This document shows, one piece after another, positions 1-7,917 of a stretch of 64,000 nucleotides of DNA. The DNA is taken from positions 3,986,001 through 4,050,000 of the forward strand of contig NZ_OY787459.1 of the NCBI RefSeq assembly GCF_963678865.1, in the 5' to 3' direction. The number at the start of each line of letters is the position of its first letter. Position 1 is the first letter of the stretch. Below the pieces are notes generated by a model. It saw only the letters and a list, made by a program, of their open reading frames with translations. It was not told the DNA's origin and made no database searches. This stretch comes from Maridesulfovibrio sp. GTDB lineage: Bacteria > Desulfobacterota > Desulfovibrionia > Desulfovibrionales > Desulfovibrionaceae. The translations under genes were made by a program, and so were the position numbers.

Positions 1-181
1 CATCCGAGTCCCGTCCTAGTCCATCTTCCTCATTATTGTGGCGGATAAATATTACGGGGATATTTTTGTCCCGCGCTTCTCCGGTGAGTAAATTTATTCT
101 GCTGACTACTCCTTCTGTATCGTAGCGGTTTCCCGTTGCAAACAGTGCTTTCTGCATGTCTATGACCAGTAGTGCTTTCAT
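1..181 (-). CDS. Isochorismatase-family cysteine hydrolase (N-terminal part, runs off the window)
   Basis: The first 60 codons are visible; the gene continues beyond the left edge. The N-terminus reads MKALLVIDMQKALF, the typical first beta strand of the isochorismatase-like hydrolase fold, with Asp8 at the position of the first catalytic-triad residue. A second strand reads IPVIFIRHNN. The start is supported by an AGGAAGGA ribosome binding site just upstream. Family members hydrolyse small amides or isochorismate-type substrates through a Cys-Asp-Lys triad; the Cys and Lys lie outside the window, so the substrate cannot be named. It is divergent from the TetR gene and could share its control region. 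Confidence 0.8.
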   Translation of the reverse strand, partial: MKALLVIDMQKALFATGNRYDTEGVVSRINLLTGEARDKNIPVIFIRHNNEEDGLGRDSD

Positions 182-313
182 GTGATTGTCCTTCCTGTAG
201 GTTGAAATAAGCCGGATTCACGTTTTTTTAGTTTGCTTTAAGGAAGAAGAAAAGCTTTGTCTTCATATTAATGTAAATGCTCAAATAACTCTGTAAAATT
301 ATTATTCAAAAGT

Positions 314-355
314 TTTAAACGATCAATTTAAACAAAAAATTTAAACAAACGTTTG
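314..355. promoter_or_regulatory. Candidate operator region of the TetR/RND locus
   Basis: Three copies of TTTAAAC start at 314, 327 and 340, a regular 13-bp spacing. The last runs into a perfect 10-bp palindrome CAAACGTTTG at 346-355, which overlaps a TTGACT -35-like hexamer at 353-358. It lies in the divergent spacer between the isochorismatase-like gene and the TetR gene. Self-repression through such palindromes is usual for TetR proteins; binding here is inference. Confidence 0.45.
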
Positions 356-425
356 ACTTTGTGCAGGATGGTGTTTAGTTCTGTCCTTGTAAAGAATGAA
401 GAAATCTCAGGTGAAAGGATCAGAT

Positions 426-1091
426 ATGACACAACATCCCAGAGGAAAGACGAATAAAGCCCGTGGCGAAGAAACTCGCCAGAAGCTTGTTGAAGTGGGC
501 TTGAGGCTATTTGCCATGAACGGCTTCAACGGCGTGAGCATGCGCAGCCTTGCTTCGGAGGCGGAGGTGAATCTGGCAACAGTCGGCTATCATTTCGGTG
601 GTAAGCAAGGGCTTTACGAAGCTGTCATCCATGAGATTATCCGTTTTCGTGATGAAGTTATGCCCGGTGAGGATGCTGTACGGGAACAGCTTGCCCGGTT
701 CGAAGCCGGGGAAATAAACAAGGAAGATCTGGTCTCATGGTTTTTTCGTTCCCAGATGCAGGGTATTCTCAGTGATCCCACAAGCCTTTGGGGGGTTATG
801 CTGCTTAACCGCGAGTTGGCTGATCCGAGTGATTCATATCAGTTGCTTGATAGTGAATTTTTTACTCCATCCATTGATTCAATGGTTTTGCTGCTCAAGG
901 CTGCAATGCCGGAAGAGACTTCGTACACCGAGGTTATGGCGGTAGGGTTGGCTTTGATTGGCATAGTTCTCAAGTTTGTTATGCCCAAAGTTTTTACCGA
1001 CCGTGTGGGCTGGGACGAGATAACTCCGGAACGAGTTGAGGAACTTATTGAAATTTTGTCCAGAAGGGCAGTAGCTTTTGTCTGCTGTTAG
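426..1091 (+). CDS. TetR/AcrR-family transcriptional regulator, CerR-like C-terminal domain
   Basis: The N-terminal 60 residues form a TetR helix-turn-helix (ETRQKLVEVGLRLFAMNGF, then SMRSLASEAEVNLATVGYHF). The remaining helical part resembles the CerR/DUF1956 ligand-binding domain, as in regulators of RND pumps. I chose the ATG at 426 because AAAGGA at 414-419 sits six bases before it; an in-frame ATG at 396 has no good ribosome binding site. The RND adaptor gene starts 14 bases after the stop with its own AGGAGG, so the regulator and pump genes form one operon. It probably represses this operon and responds to a pump substrate (inference). Confidence 0.87.
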   Translation: MTQHPRGKTNKARGEETRQKLVEVGLRLFAMNGFNGVSMRSLASEAEVNLATVGYHFGGKQGLYEAVIHEIIRFRDEVMPGEDAVREQLARFEAGEINKEDLVSWFFRSQMQGILSDPTSLWGVMLLNRELADPSDSYQLLDSEFFTPSIDSMVLLLKAAMPEETSYTEVMAVGLALIGIVLKFVMPKVFTDRVGWDEITPERVEELIEILSRRAVAFVCC

Positions 1092-1104
1092 GAGGCATAC
1101 TAAA

Positions 1105-2184
1105 ATGAAAAAAATAATCTTTATTTCAATATTGGTGCTTGGTTTTGCGCTATCAGGCTGTAAGGAAAAGCCTTCCCCAGTGCAGGAAGTTTTGCGGCCG
1201 GTAAAGACCATGCAGGTGGGTGAAGGCACTGCCGGCAGACAGTGGGTTTTTTCCGGCACAGCCGAGGATGCCCTGCAGTCCGATCTTTCTTTTCGCGTGG
1301 GTGGAAAAATTACGTCTTTTCCCGGTGATCAGATCGGCCGTAAATTCAGTGCCGGTGAAGTTATCGCACGGCTTGATCCTGCCGATTACGAGCTTGAAGT
1401 TCGGCAGGCTGAGTCCAACCTGGAACAGGTCCGTGCCAATTACATACGCGCCAAGGCTGATGTAGACCGCATTGAGCAGCTCTACAAACGTAAGGTTGTG
1501 TCCAAGTCCGAGCTGGATCAGTCAGAGGCTGACTTTAAATCCTATCATGCCCAACTGAATGCCTCGGCAAAGAAGCTTGATATTGCCCGCAAGCGTCTGC
1601 GCTACACAGTGCTTAAGGCTCCCTTTGACGGCTGGGTCGGCGCGGTGGCTGTAAATGTGCATCAGAACGTGCAGTCCGGGCAGAAGGTCGTCGGCTTTAA
1701 TGCCGGTAGACAGATGAAAATGTCTATTTCCCTGCCCGATACCCTGATAGCCAGCGTGAATGAAGGGGAGAAGGTGCAGGTTACTTTTGATGCCCTGCCC
1801 GGTAAGACCATGAAGGGGGTCATCATGGAAGTGGGCATCGGAACCAACGAAGGCGCTTCTTTCCCGGTTAAGGTTTATCTTGATAATTCCAAGCAGTTGG
1901 TGCGCAGCGGCATGTCCGGTAATGTGTGCTTTGCCGGGCGTTCTGTCAGTACCAATATTTTCGTAGCCCCATCAGCCATTGTCGGTAATCCTGACGGCAG
2001 CAAGCATGTCTGGGTAGTTCAGAACGGTTCTGTGGTTAAACGTCGTGATGTGACGGTTGGTTCCATGTCTTCTAAGGGCGTTCTGATTAAAGACGGGCTT
2101 AAAGCCGGTGAAATAGTGGTCACACGCGGTGTCCATTCCCTTAAGGATGGTTTGAAGGTTCGTAATGTCGGGGGGCTGTCGTGA
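1105..2184 (+). CDS. RND efflux periplasmic adaptor (membrane fusion) lipoprotein
   Basis: This is the periplasmic adaptor that links an inner-membrane RND pump to an outer-membrane channel. The N-terminus is a lipoprotein signal (MKKIIFISILVLGFALSGC) with lipobox LSGC. A split biotinyl-lipoyl domain flanks an alpha-helical hairpin around residues 90-160 (Gln- and Lys-rich coiled coil), followed by beta-barrel and membrane-proximal domains (VTFDALPGKTMKGVIMEVG; FVAPSAIVGNPDGSKHVWVV). At 359 residues it matches the AcrA/MdtA family. AGGAGG at 1090-1095 fixes the start at 1105. It overlaps the permease gene by 4 bp (GTGA), indicating translational coupling. No outer-membrane factor is encoded nearby. 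Confidence 0.93.
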   Translation: MKKIIFISILVLGFALSGCKEKPSPVQEVLRPVKTMQVGEGTAGRQWVFSGTAEDALQSDLSFRVGGKITSFPGDQIGRKFSAGEVIARLDPADYELEVRQAESNLEQVRANYIRAKADVDRIEQLYKRKVVSKSELDQSEADFKSYHAQLNASAKKLDIARKRLRYTVLKAPFDGWVGAVAVNVHQNVQSGQKVVGFNAGRQMKMSISLPDTLIASVNEGEKVQVTFDALPGKTMKGVIMEVGIGTNEGASFPVKVYLDNSKQLVRSGMSGNVCFAGRSVSTNIFVAPSAIVGNPDGSKHVWVVQNGSVVKRRDVTVGSMSSKGVLIKDGLKAGEIVVTRGVHSLKDGLKVRNVGGLS

Positions 2185-5100
2185 ATCTCGCCAGATGGTG
2201 CATAGAAAATAACAGGACTTCAATAGCCCTGTTTGTGCTGATTGCCTTTGCAGGTGTGTCCACGTTCTTCAGTATTCCAAAATCAGAAGATCCTGATTTT
2301 ACAATTCGTACCGCTGTGGTGAGCACTGTTTTCCCTGGTGCCTCGCCGCAGAGGGTGGAAGAGCTGGTAACGGATAAGCTGGAAGAAAAAATCAGGGAAA
2401 TTGATGTTATCAAGAACGTCAGGTCCCAATCCATGACCGGGCTGTCGATTATCGAGGTTGAATTTCAGGACAACCAGAAAAATATGACCCCTATCTGGCA
2501 GCGTTTGCGCAACAAAGTGCTTGATGCAAAAAGCAATCTGCCTGCCGAGGCTTACGAGCCGGTTGTCAACGATGAATTCGGGGATGTTTTCGGTATCGTG
2601 GTTGCCCTGACCGGAGACGGCTTTACCTACCGCGAACTAAAAGATGTAGCCGACTATACTCGTGATGAATTGCTCTCCATTCCCAGTGTGGGCAAGGTTG
2701 ATCGCTGGGGATTGCAGGAAGAGCGGGTTTTTGTGGATTTTTCCAACTCGCGCATGGCGGCTGCCGGGATTACCCCCTTTGCCTTGGCCCAGATGCTTAA
2801 CCAGCAGAACATGATCCGTCCCAGCGGCTCGGCCAAGGTCGGACCTGAGCGTATTTATATTGAGCCGACCGGGGAATTCAAGTCGGTTGATGATATCAAG
2901 GATATGTCCCTGCGCATCGAAGGCATGAAGTCTTCGCTCAAGCTTTCCGATGTCACCGACATCAGCCGCAGTTTTGCTGATCCGCCGGGGGTCATGGCCC
3001 GTTATAACGGTGAACCGTGCATCATGCTGGCAATTTCCATGGCCGACGGCAATAATATTATGGAAGTTGGTAAACTGGTTTCCGAAAAGCTTGAGAAGCT
3101 TTCCAAGAATCTTTACCACGGCATGGAATACAATGTGATCGTCTATCAGCCAGATTACGTAGATACGGCGGTTACCGATTTCATGATCAACCTTCTAGAA
3201 TCATTTGTTTTCGTAGTTATAATTATTCTTGTTTTCGCAGGATTCAGGACCGGGCTTATCGCCGGTTCGCTGGTGCCCATGGCCATGCTGGGATGTCTTG
3301 CTTTGATGCCACTTTTTAATGTAGGGCTGCAGCGCATTTCCATTGCTTCGCTGATCATTGCATTGGGTATTCTGGTTGATAACGGGGTTGTTGTTTCCGA
3401 GGCCATACTCGTTCGGCTTGCCGCCGGGGAGGATCGTCTGAAGGCTGTTGTAGGTTCGGTTTCTGAGTTGTGGATGCCGTTGCTGGCCGCTTCCCTGACC
3501 ACTGTTTTTGCCTTTCTGCCCATTCCGCTGGCGGAAAACGCCACCGGGGAATACTGCTTTTCCCTGTTCGTCGTGGTCAGCCTGACCTTGCTTTGTTCAT
3601 GGGGGCTGTCCATGTCCATGGTGCCTATGCTTTGCTATTATGTGCTGAAACCCAAAGTTGTGGTGCAGAGTTTTTCCAGCCGCATGTATCATATTTATCG
3701 TTCCATGCTGCTTTTCTGCCTCAAGCACAGGCCCAGTTTCCTTGCAGTGGTGCTTATCGCATGCATGGCTGCTTTCTGGGGATTCCAGTTTGTACCCAAA
3801 ATGTTCTTCCCGCCCAACGAGCGTGCCCAGTTTACCATTGATTTCTGGCAGCCTTTTGGAACAGACATCACCGCTACCGCTGATGAAGTTGGCAAGCTGG
3901 AGAGGTTTTTGCTTGCGGATGAAGGCGTGGAAAGTGTCGGGACCTTTATCGGGCATGGCGGACCCCGCTGGTACCTGCCCCTGAACCTTGAGCAACGTAA
4001 CAACAACCTTGCCACTTTTGTAGTCAACACCAAGAGTGTTGAAGCAACTGATGATGTTATTGAACGTGCTCGTAAGGAACTGAAGTCAAATTTTCCCGAT
4101 GCTGATTTCAGTCTCAAGAAGCTGATGAACGGGCCTCCGGTAGGCGCCCCGGTGCAGATTCGTATTTCCGGTCCGGATCAGAAAACACTCTATCTCCTGC
4201 GGGACAAGATTGCTGCAGTTCTGGAAAAGACTCCCGGAGTTGCCCGTGTCTGGGATGACTGGGGTCAGTGGACTAAAAAAATGGAAGTCAACGTGGATCA
4301 GGATAAGGCCCGTCAGGCCGGATTAACCAGTTCTGATGTGGCTCTCAGTCTGCAGTCCAGCATGAGCGGTTATCAGGCCTCGGTTTATCGAGACGGTGAT
4401 ACCAATATCCCCATCATGCTGCGTACTGAGGGTGATTTCCGTAACCGGCTGGATAAGCTGGAGAGTCTGAATGTCTATTCATATCAGGCCCAGAAGAATG
4501 TCCCGCTCAGTCAGATAGCATCATCCGAACTGGTCTGGCAGCCTTCTGATATCCGCCGCAGGGACCAGACCCGGACCATGACCGTTAAGGCGGATTTGTT
4601 CGACGGCTACTTCGCTACATTGACTCTGGCTGCAGTTCAGCCGGAAATTGACAAGATGATACAATCATCAAACTGGCCGATGGGTTATTCCGTGGCTTAC
4701 GGCGGGGAGTTTGAGAAGAGTCAGGAAAGTCAGGATGCCATTAACGCACACATGCCTCTTGCCATGGGGCTTCTGGTTCTGGTGCTGATTTTTCAGTTCA
4801 ACTCCTTCAGGCGTCCGCTGATTATCCTGCTGACCCTGCCGCCCATGATGTGCGGGATTACTCCGGGGATGATTCTGACAAATTCGCCCTTCGGCTTCAT
4901 GCCCATGCTGGGAATGATCAGTCTGCTGGGGATTATCGTCAACAACGCCATCATGCTCATTGACCGTATCGAAATATTGCGCGGGCGGGGGATGGCCTTG
5001 GATAATTCCATTGTGCTGGCTTCCCTTGAGCGCGCGCGACCGATCATCATGACTGCAACTACCACCATTATCGGTATGGTCCCGCTTTCACTGCAGGGCG

Positions 5101-5264
5101 GTGAAATGTGGCGTCCCATGGCCAACTGCATCATGTCCGGTCTCATGTTCGCAACTGTGCTGACCCTGATTCTCTGCCCGGTTCTCTATTCACTATTCTT
5201 CAAACAGAGTTTCAAGAAATACGAATGGAGTCAGGATGTTGTCAAGCAGGGCAGTGATGTGTAG
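2181..5264 (+). CDS. RND efflux transporter, AcrB-type inner-membrane permease
   Basis: This 1,027-residue proton-driven RND pump subunit has the canonical length and duplicated organisation: a first TM helix (RTSIALFVLIAFAGVSTFF), a large periplasmic porter loop, TM2-6, a second TM7 and porter loop, then TM8-12. The family signature VFPGASPQRVEELVTDKLEE lies near residue 50. In TM4, where AcrB has the proton-relay Asp-Asp pair, this protein reads ILVDNGVVVSEA, so the second Asp is Asn, a variant seen in some RND subgroups. Translation starts with GTG and overlaps the adaptor stop. Substrates (drugs, solvents, metabolites) cannot be read from sequence; the HAE-type porter loops argue against a heavy-metal pump. 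Confidence 0.93.
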   Translation: MNLARWCIENNRTSIALFVLIAFAGVSTFFSIPKSEDPDFTIRTAVVSTVFPGASPQRVEELVTDKLEEKIREIDVIKNVRSQSMTGLSIIEVEFQDNQKNMTPIWQRLRNKVLDAKSNLPAEAYEPVVNDEFGDVFGIVVALTGDGFTYRELKDVADYTRDELLSIPSVGKVDRWGLQEERVFVDFSNSRMAAAGITPFALAQMLNQQNMIRPSGSAKVGPERIYIEPTGEFKSVDDIKDMSLRIEGMKSSLKLSDVTDISRSFADPPGVMARYNGEPCIMLAISMADGNNIMEVGKLVSEKLEKLSKNLYHGMEYNVIVYQPDYVDTAVTDFMINLLESFVFVVIIILVFAGFRTGLIAGSLVPMAMLGCLALMPLFNVGLQRISIASLIIALGILVDNGVVVSEAILVRLAAGEDRLKAVVGSVSELWMPLLAASLTTVFAFLPIPLAENATGEYCFSLFVVVSLTLLCSWGLSMSMVPMLCYYVLKPKVVVQSFSSRMYHIYRSMLLFCLKHRPSFLAVVLIACMAAFWGFQFVPKMFFPPNERAQFTIDFWQPFGTDITATADEVGKLERFLLADEGVESVGTFIGHGGPRWYLPLNLEQRNNNLATFVVNTKSVEATDDVIERARKELKSNFPDADFSLKKLMNGPPVGAPVQIRISGPDQKTLYLLRDKIAAVLEKTPGVARVWDDWGQWTKKMEVNVDQDKARQAGLTSSDVALSLQSSMSGYQASVYRDGDTNIPIMLRTEGDFRNRLDKLESLNVYSYQAQKNVPLSQIASSELVWQPSDIRRRDQTRTMTVKADLFDGYFATLTLAAVQPEIDKMIQSSNWPMGYSVAYGGEFEKSQESQDAINAHMPLAMGLLVLVLIFQFNSFRRPLIILLTLPPMMCGITPGMILTNSPFGFMPMLGMISLLGIIVNNAIMLIDRIEILRGRGMALDNSIVLASLERARPIIMTATTTIIGMVPLSLQGGEMWRPMANCIMSGLMFATVLTLILCPVLYSLFFKQSFKKYEWSQDVVKQGSDV

Positions 5265-5285
5265 CAAAAGTGTATTAAAATAATA

Positions 5286-5326
5286 AAGGCCCGCAATTCT
5301 TTATGAATTGCGGGCCTTATTGTTTT
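5286..5326. terminator. Bidirectional terminator between RND operon and ispH
   Basis: A perfect 14-bp stem (5286-5299 with 5305-5318, GC-rich core GGCCCGC) closes a 5-base loop. A T tract follows on the plus strand and a T-rich stretch follows on the minus strand, so it can stop both convergent units. Confidence 0.9.
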
Positions 5327-5336
5327 TTGGGATGTC

Positions 5337-6185
5337 TTATATATTTTCAACAATCTGCTGGATACTGTCAACCAGATGCTTGGGAGTGGATGCTCCGGCA
5401 GTCAGGCCGATTTTGTTAAGTTTTTTGAGTTCCTCAAAGGGAAGTTCCTCGGCAGTTTCCACATGGGTGCATTTGGTTCCTGCTGTTTCCACAACTTGTA
5501 CCAAACGGCGGGTGTTTCCGCTGATGCGGCCGCCCACAACAATCATGTGATCCACTTCCCCTGAAAGGGAGATGGCTTCATCCTGACGTTGGCGTGTGGC
5601 ATCGCAGATGGTGTTCAGGGTTATAAAGTCGATGCCTTTGCTTTCCAGATAACTGATGCAGTCAGTGTAGACAGAGCGGTCCTGAGTGGTTTGGGCCGCA
5701 AGGCAGTATTTCTGGTCCGGGTCCAGATCGATGGCCTGAAGTTCATCACGGGAATCAAAAAGATGCGGACCTGCGGGACCGTAGCTGAGCAGGCCTTTTA
5801 CTTCCGGATGGCTGTCCTCGCCGTAGAGCAGAAGAACCCGGTTGTCTTCAGTGTTGCGTTGGATAAGCAGTTGCGCTTTTTTGACTTTGGGGCAGGTGGC
5901 GTCAATGACATTTACACCGCGCTGGCGCAGCTCTTCTTCCACTGCTTTTGGTATGCCATGGGCGCGGATGACAACGTAAGCCCCTTCAGGAACGTCCTCC
6001 GGGGTCTTCGCGGTGATAACACCTTTTTTCTCGTAGTCTTCAAGGACCTGAGGATTGTGAATGATCGGTCCGAGTATGTATATTTTCCCGCTTTCATTTT
6101 TTTCAATAAGAGAGTCCAGTTTGTTGAGTGCAAGGTCCACACCCATGCAGAAACCGGCTGTTTCCGCTCTGATAACTTCAACCAT
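5337..6185 (-). CDS. ispH: 4-hydroxy-3-methylbut-2-enyl diphosphate reductase
   Basis: IspH (LytB) is the last enzyme of the MEP pathway and reduces HMBPP to IPP and DMAPP with a [4Fe-4S] cluster. The three cluster ligands are visible as Cys13 (GFCMGV), Cys98 (DATCPKV) and Cys194 (TICDATRQRQ). Substrate-binding His residues lie in RAHG (about 76) and SHPE (about 126). At 282 residues the length is normal. It is convergent with the RND operon and divergent from the hopanoid genes that follow. IPP and DMAPP feed squalene and hopanoid synthesis, and ispH is found beside hpn genes in some other bacteria, so the proximity may be functional. Confidence 0.97.
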   Translation of the reverse strand: MVEVIRAETAGFCMGVDLALNKLDSLIEKNESGKIYILGPIIHNPQVLEDYEKKGVITAKTPEDVPEGAYVVIRAHGIPKAVEEELRQRGVNVIDATCPKVKKAQLLIQRNTEDNRVLLLYGEDSHPEVKGLLSYGPAGPHLFDSRDELQAIDLDPDQKYCLAAQTTQDRSVYTDCISYLESKGIDFITLNTICDATRQRQDEAISLSGEVDHMIVVGGRISGNTRRLVQVVETAGTKCTHVETAEELPFEELKKLNKIGLTAGASTPKHLVDSIQQIVENI

Positions 6186-6395
6186 TTAAGGCCTCCATAT
6201 ATTCACAGTACCTGAGCACTGAGTTGTTCGTGTCTGCTTAAAGGTATTTATATTACATTTCATCATGCTGTTTGGCAATGAGGCTGTTTTGAGCTGAACT
6301 TGGTTATAACCCATTGACCCTCAAGGGGAAGGAGAGTATTTTGCCGGAAAATTTATTTTGACTCTTAAAGCTGGAATCAATTGGAGCCTTATAAG

Positions 6396-7778
6396 ATGAG
6401 TTCTGAGATTGTAAAAAAATATAGAGAAAGAATAGCGGAAGCATATGAATTGCACCGCAAATATGTAAACCCCCAGTTTGTGAGGGTTCTTGAAGTTATC
6501 GGCTATGACCGGAATTATGTTAGTTCCGAGGGAGCCTACCTGACCGATGCCAAGGGCGTAGAAGTTCTGGATTTTCTTTCCGGTTTCGGTGTCTACAATA
6601 TCGGACGCAACCACCCTTATGTTGCCGGTGTCCTTAAGGAAGTAATGGATGAAAAGACCGCCAGCATCGTACAGATGGACCTCGGGGTCATGTCCGGCAT
6701 GCTCGCAGAGAAATTAGCTGAACTTGCTCCCGGCGACCTTGAAGCTGTATTTTTCACCAACTCCGGAACAGAAGGTGTTGAAGGCGCGCTCAAGTTTGCC
6801 CGTCAGGCCAGCGGAAAGCATAAGCTGGTCCATTGCCACCATGCCTTCCACGGGTTGACCCTCGGTTCTTTGTCCGTAAATGCCAACCGCGAATTCAGGG
6901 ATCGTAACGAACCCCTGCTGCCCGGCTGTACTGCCGTACCTTTTAACGATCTGGATGCCTTGGAAGAGGCTCTTAAGGGCGGCGACGTGGGCGCCTTCAT
7001 TTTTGAAACCGTGCAGGGTAAAGGTGTTTTCGTTCCTGAAGACGGTTACCTCGCAGGTGCGCGCGAACTGTGCGACAAGTACGGCACCTACATGATTGCT
7101 GACGAAGTTCAGTGCGGGCTGGGGCGGACCGGGAAGATGTTCGCAGTTGACCATTGGGGTGTGAAGCCCGATATTCTGGTTATTTCCAAGGCTCTTTCCG
7201 GTGGATATATTCCTGTGGGGGCGATAATTACCACCCGCGAGATTCATGGGAAAATTTTTGATTCCATGGAACGTTGCTTCGCACACTCCAATACTTTCGG
7301 TCAGAATGACCTTGCCATGGCAGCCGGGCTGGCGACTATAGAAATCCTTGAAAGAGAAAATCTGGTGGAAAATGCCGCCAGAATGGGTGCCCGAATTGAA
7401 GAAGGGATGCAGAAGCTTGCCGGCAAGTATGAAATGCTGACCGAAATCCGCGCCAAGGGGTTAATGATAGGCATGCAGTTCGGTGAACCTAAATCCATGA
7501 CTTTGAAAGCCAGTTGGAAGCTGCTGCATAAAATGAATGATGACCTTTTTTGTCAGATGATAACCATGCCGCTGCTGGAAAAACATAACATTCTCAGCCA
7601 GGTTGCCGGACACGGACTTGATACTGTAAAGATTTTGCCTCCGTTGATGATCACCGATCAGGATGTGGATAAATTCCTCGCCGCCATGGATGATGTGCTT
7701 AAAGAGGCGCATAAGATTACCGGATCCGCATGGAAAACCGTGAAGGACCTTGGAATCCGTACTGCAAAGACTTCATAG
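6396..7778 (+). CDS. hpnO: Class III aminotransferase, probable hopanoid aminotransferase HpnO
   Basis: This PLP-dependent fold-type I aminotransferase of the acetylornithine/ornithine group has about 460 residues. Visible landmarks are FFTNSGTEGVEGALKFAR (phosphate binding), CHHAFHGLTLGSLS, ADEVQCGLGRTGKM with the PLP-pyridine Asp, and ISKALSGGYIPVGA with the Schiff-base Lys. In hopanoid producers, HpnO of this class is needed to make aminobacteriohopanetriol. The assignment here rests on the neighbouring hpnN-like, hpnH and hpnG genes. ATG 6396 is preceded by GGAG nine bases upstream; the upstream in-frame TTG at 6381 overlaps that site. A general omega-amino-acid or ornithine transaminase is the alternative. 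Confidence 0.72.
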   Translation: MSSEIVKKYRERIAEAYELHRKYVNPQFVRVLEVIGYDRNYVSSEGAYLTDAKGVEVLDFLSGFGVYNIGRNHPYVAGVLKEVMDEKTASIVQMDLGVMSGMLAEKLAELAPGDLEAVFFTNSGTEGVEGALKFARQASGKHKLVHCHHAFHGLTLGSLSVNANREFRDRNEPLLPGCTAVPFNDLDALEEALKGGDVGAFIFETVQGKGVFVPEDGYLAGARELCDKYGTYMIADEVQCGLGRTGKMFAVDHWGVKPDILVISKALSGGYIPVGAIITTREIHGKIFDSMERCFAHSNTFGQNDLAMAAGLATIEILERENLVENAARMGARIEEGMQKLAGKYEMLTEIRAKGLMIGMQFGEPKSMTLKASWKLLHKMNDDLFCQMITMPLLEKHNILSQVAGHGLDTVKILPPLMITDQDVDKFLAAMDDVLKEAHKITGSAWKTVKDLGIRTAKTS

Positions 7779-7829
7779 CCGGAATTTATTGTTTAAAAGC
7801 TGAATTCGAAATTCGTGGATATTATGGGA

Positions 7830-7860
7830 GGCAAACTGTATGATAGTTTGCCTTCTTTGA
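7830..7860 (+). terminator. Hairpin after the aminotransferase gene
   Basis: An 8-bp stem GGCAAACT/AGTTTGCC (7830-7837 with 7845-7852) with a 7-base loop is followed by a short T-rich run. It is a weak to moderate terminator and may partly uncouple hpnO from the downstream RND gene. Confidence 0.55.
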
Positions 7861-7917
7861 TTATATGCCACGCCAAAAAAGACCCCTGCCGATCTATACC
7901 GCAGCGGGCAGAGTTTG

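Noticed and set aside
396..425. Earlier ATG for the TetR gene
   Set aside because: No ribosome site at 396, while 426 has AAAGGA at good distance.
6186..6395. Possible small RNA or riboswitch between ispH and the aminotransferase gene
   Set aside because: No stable paired structure or known motif found by eye.
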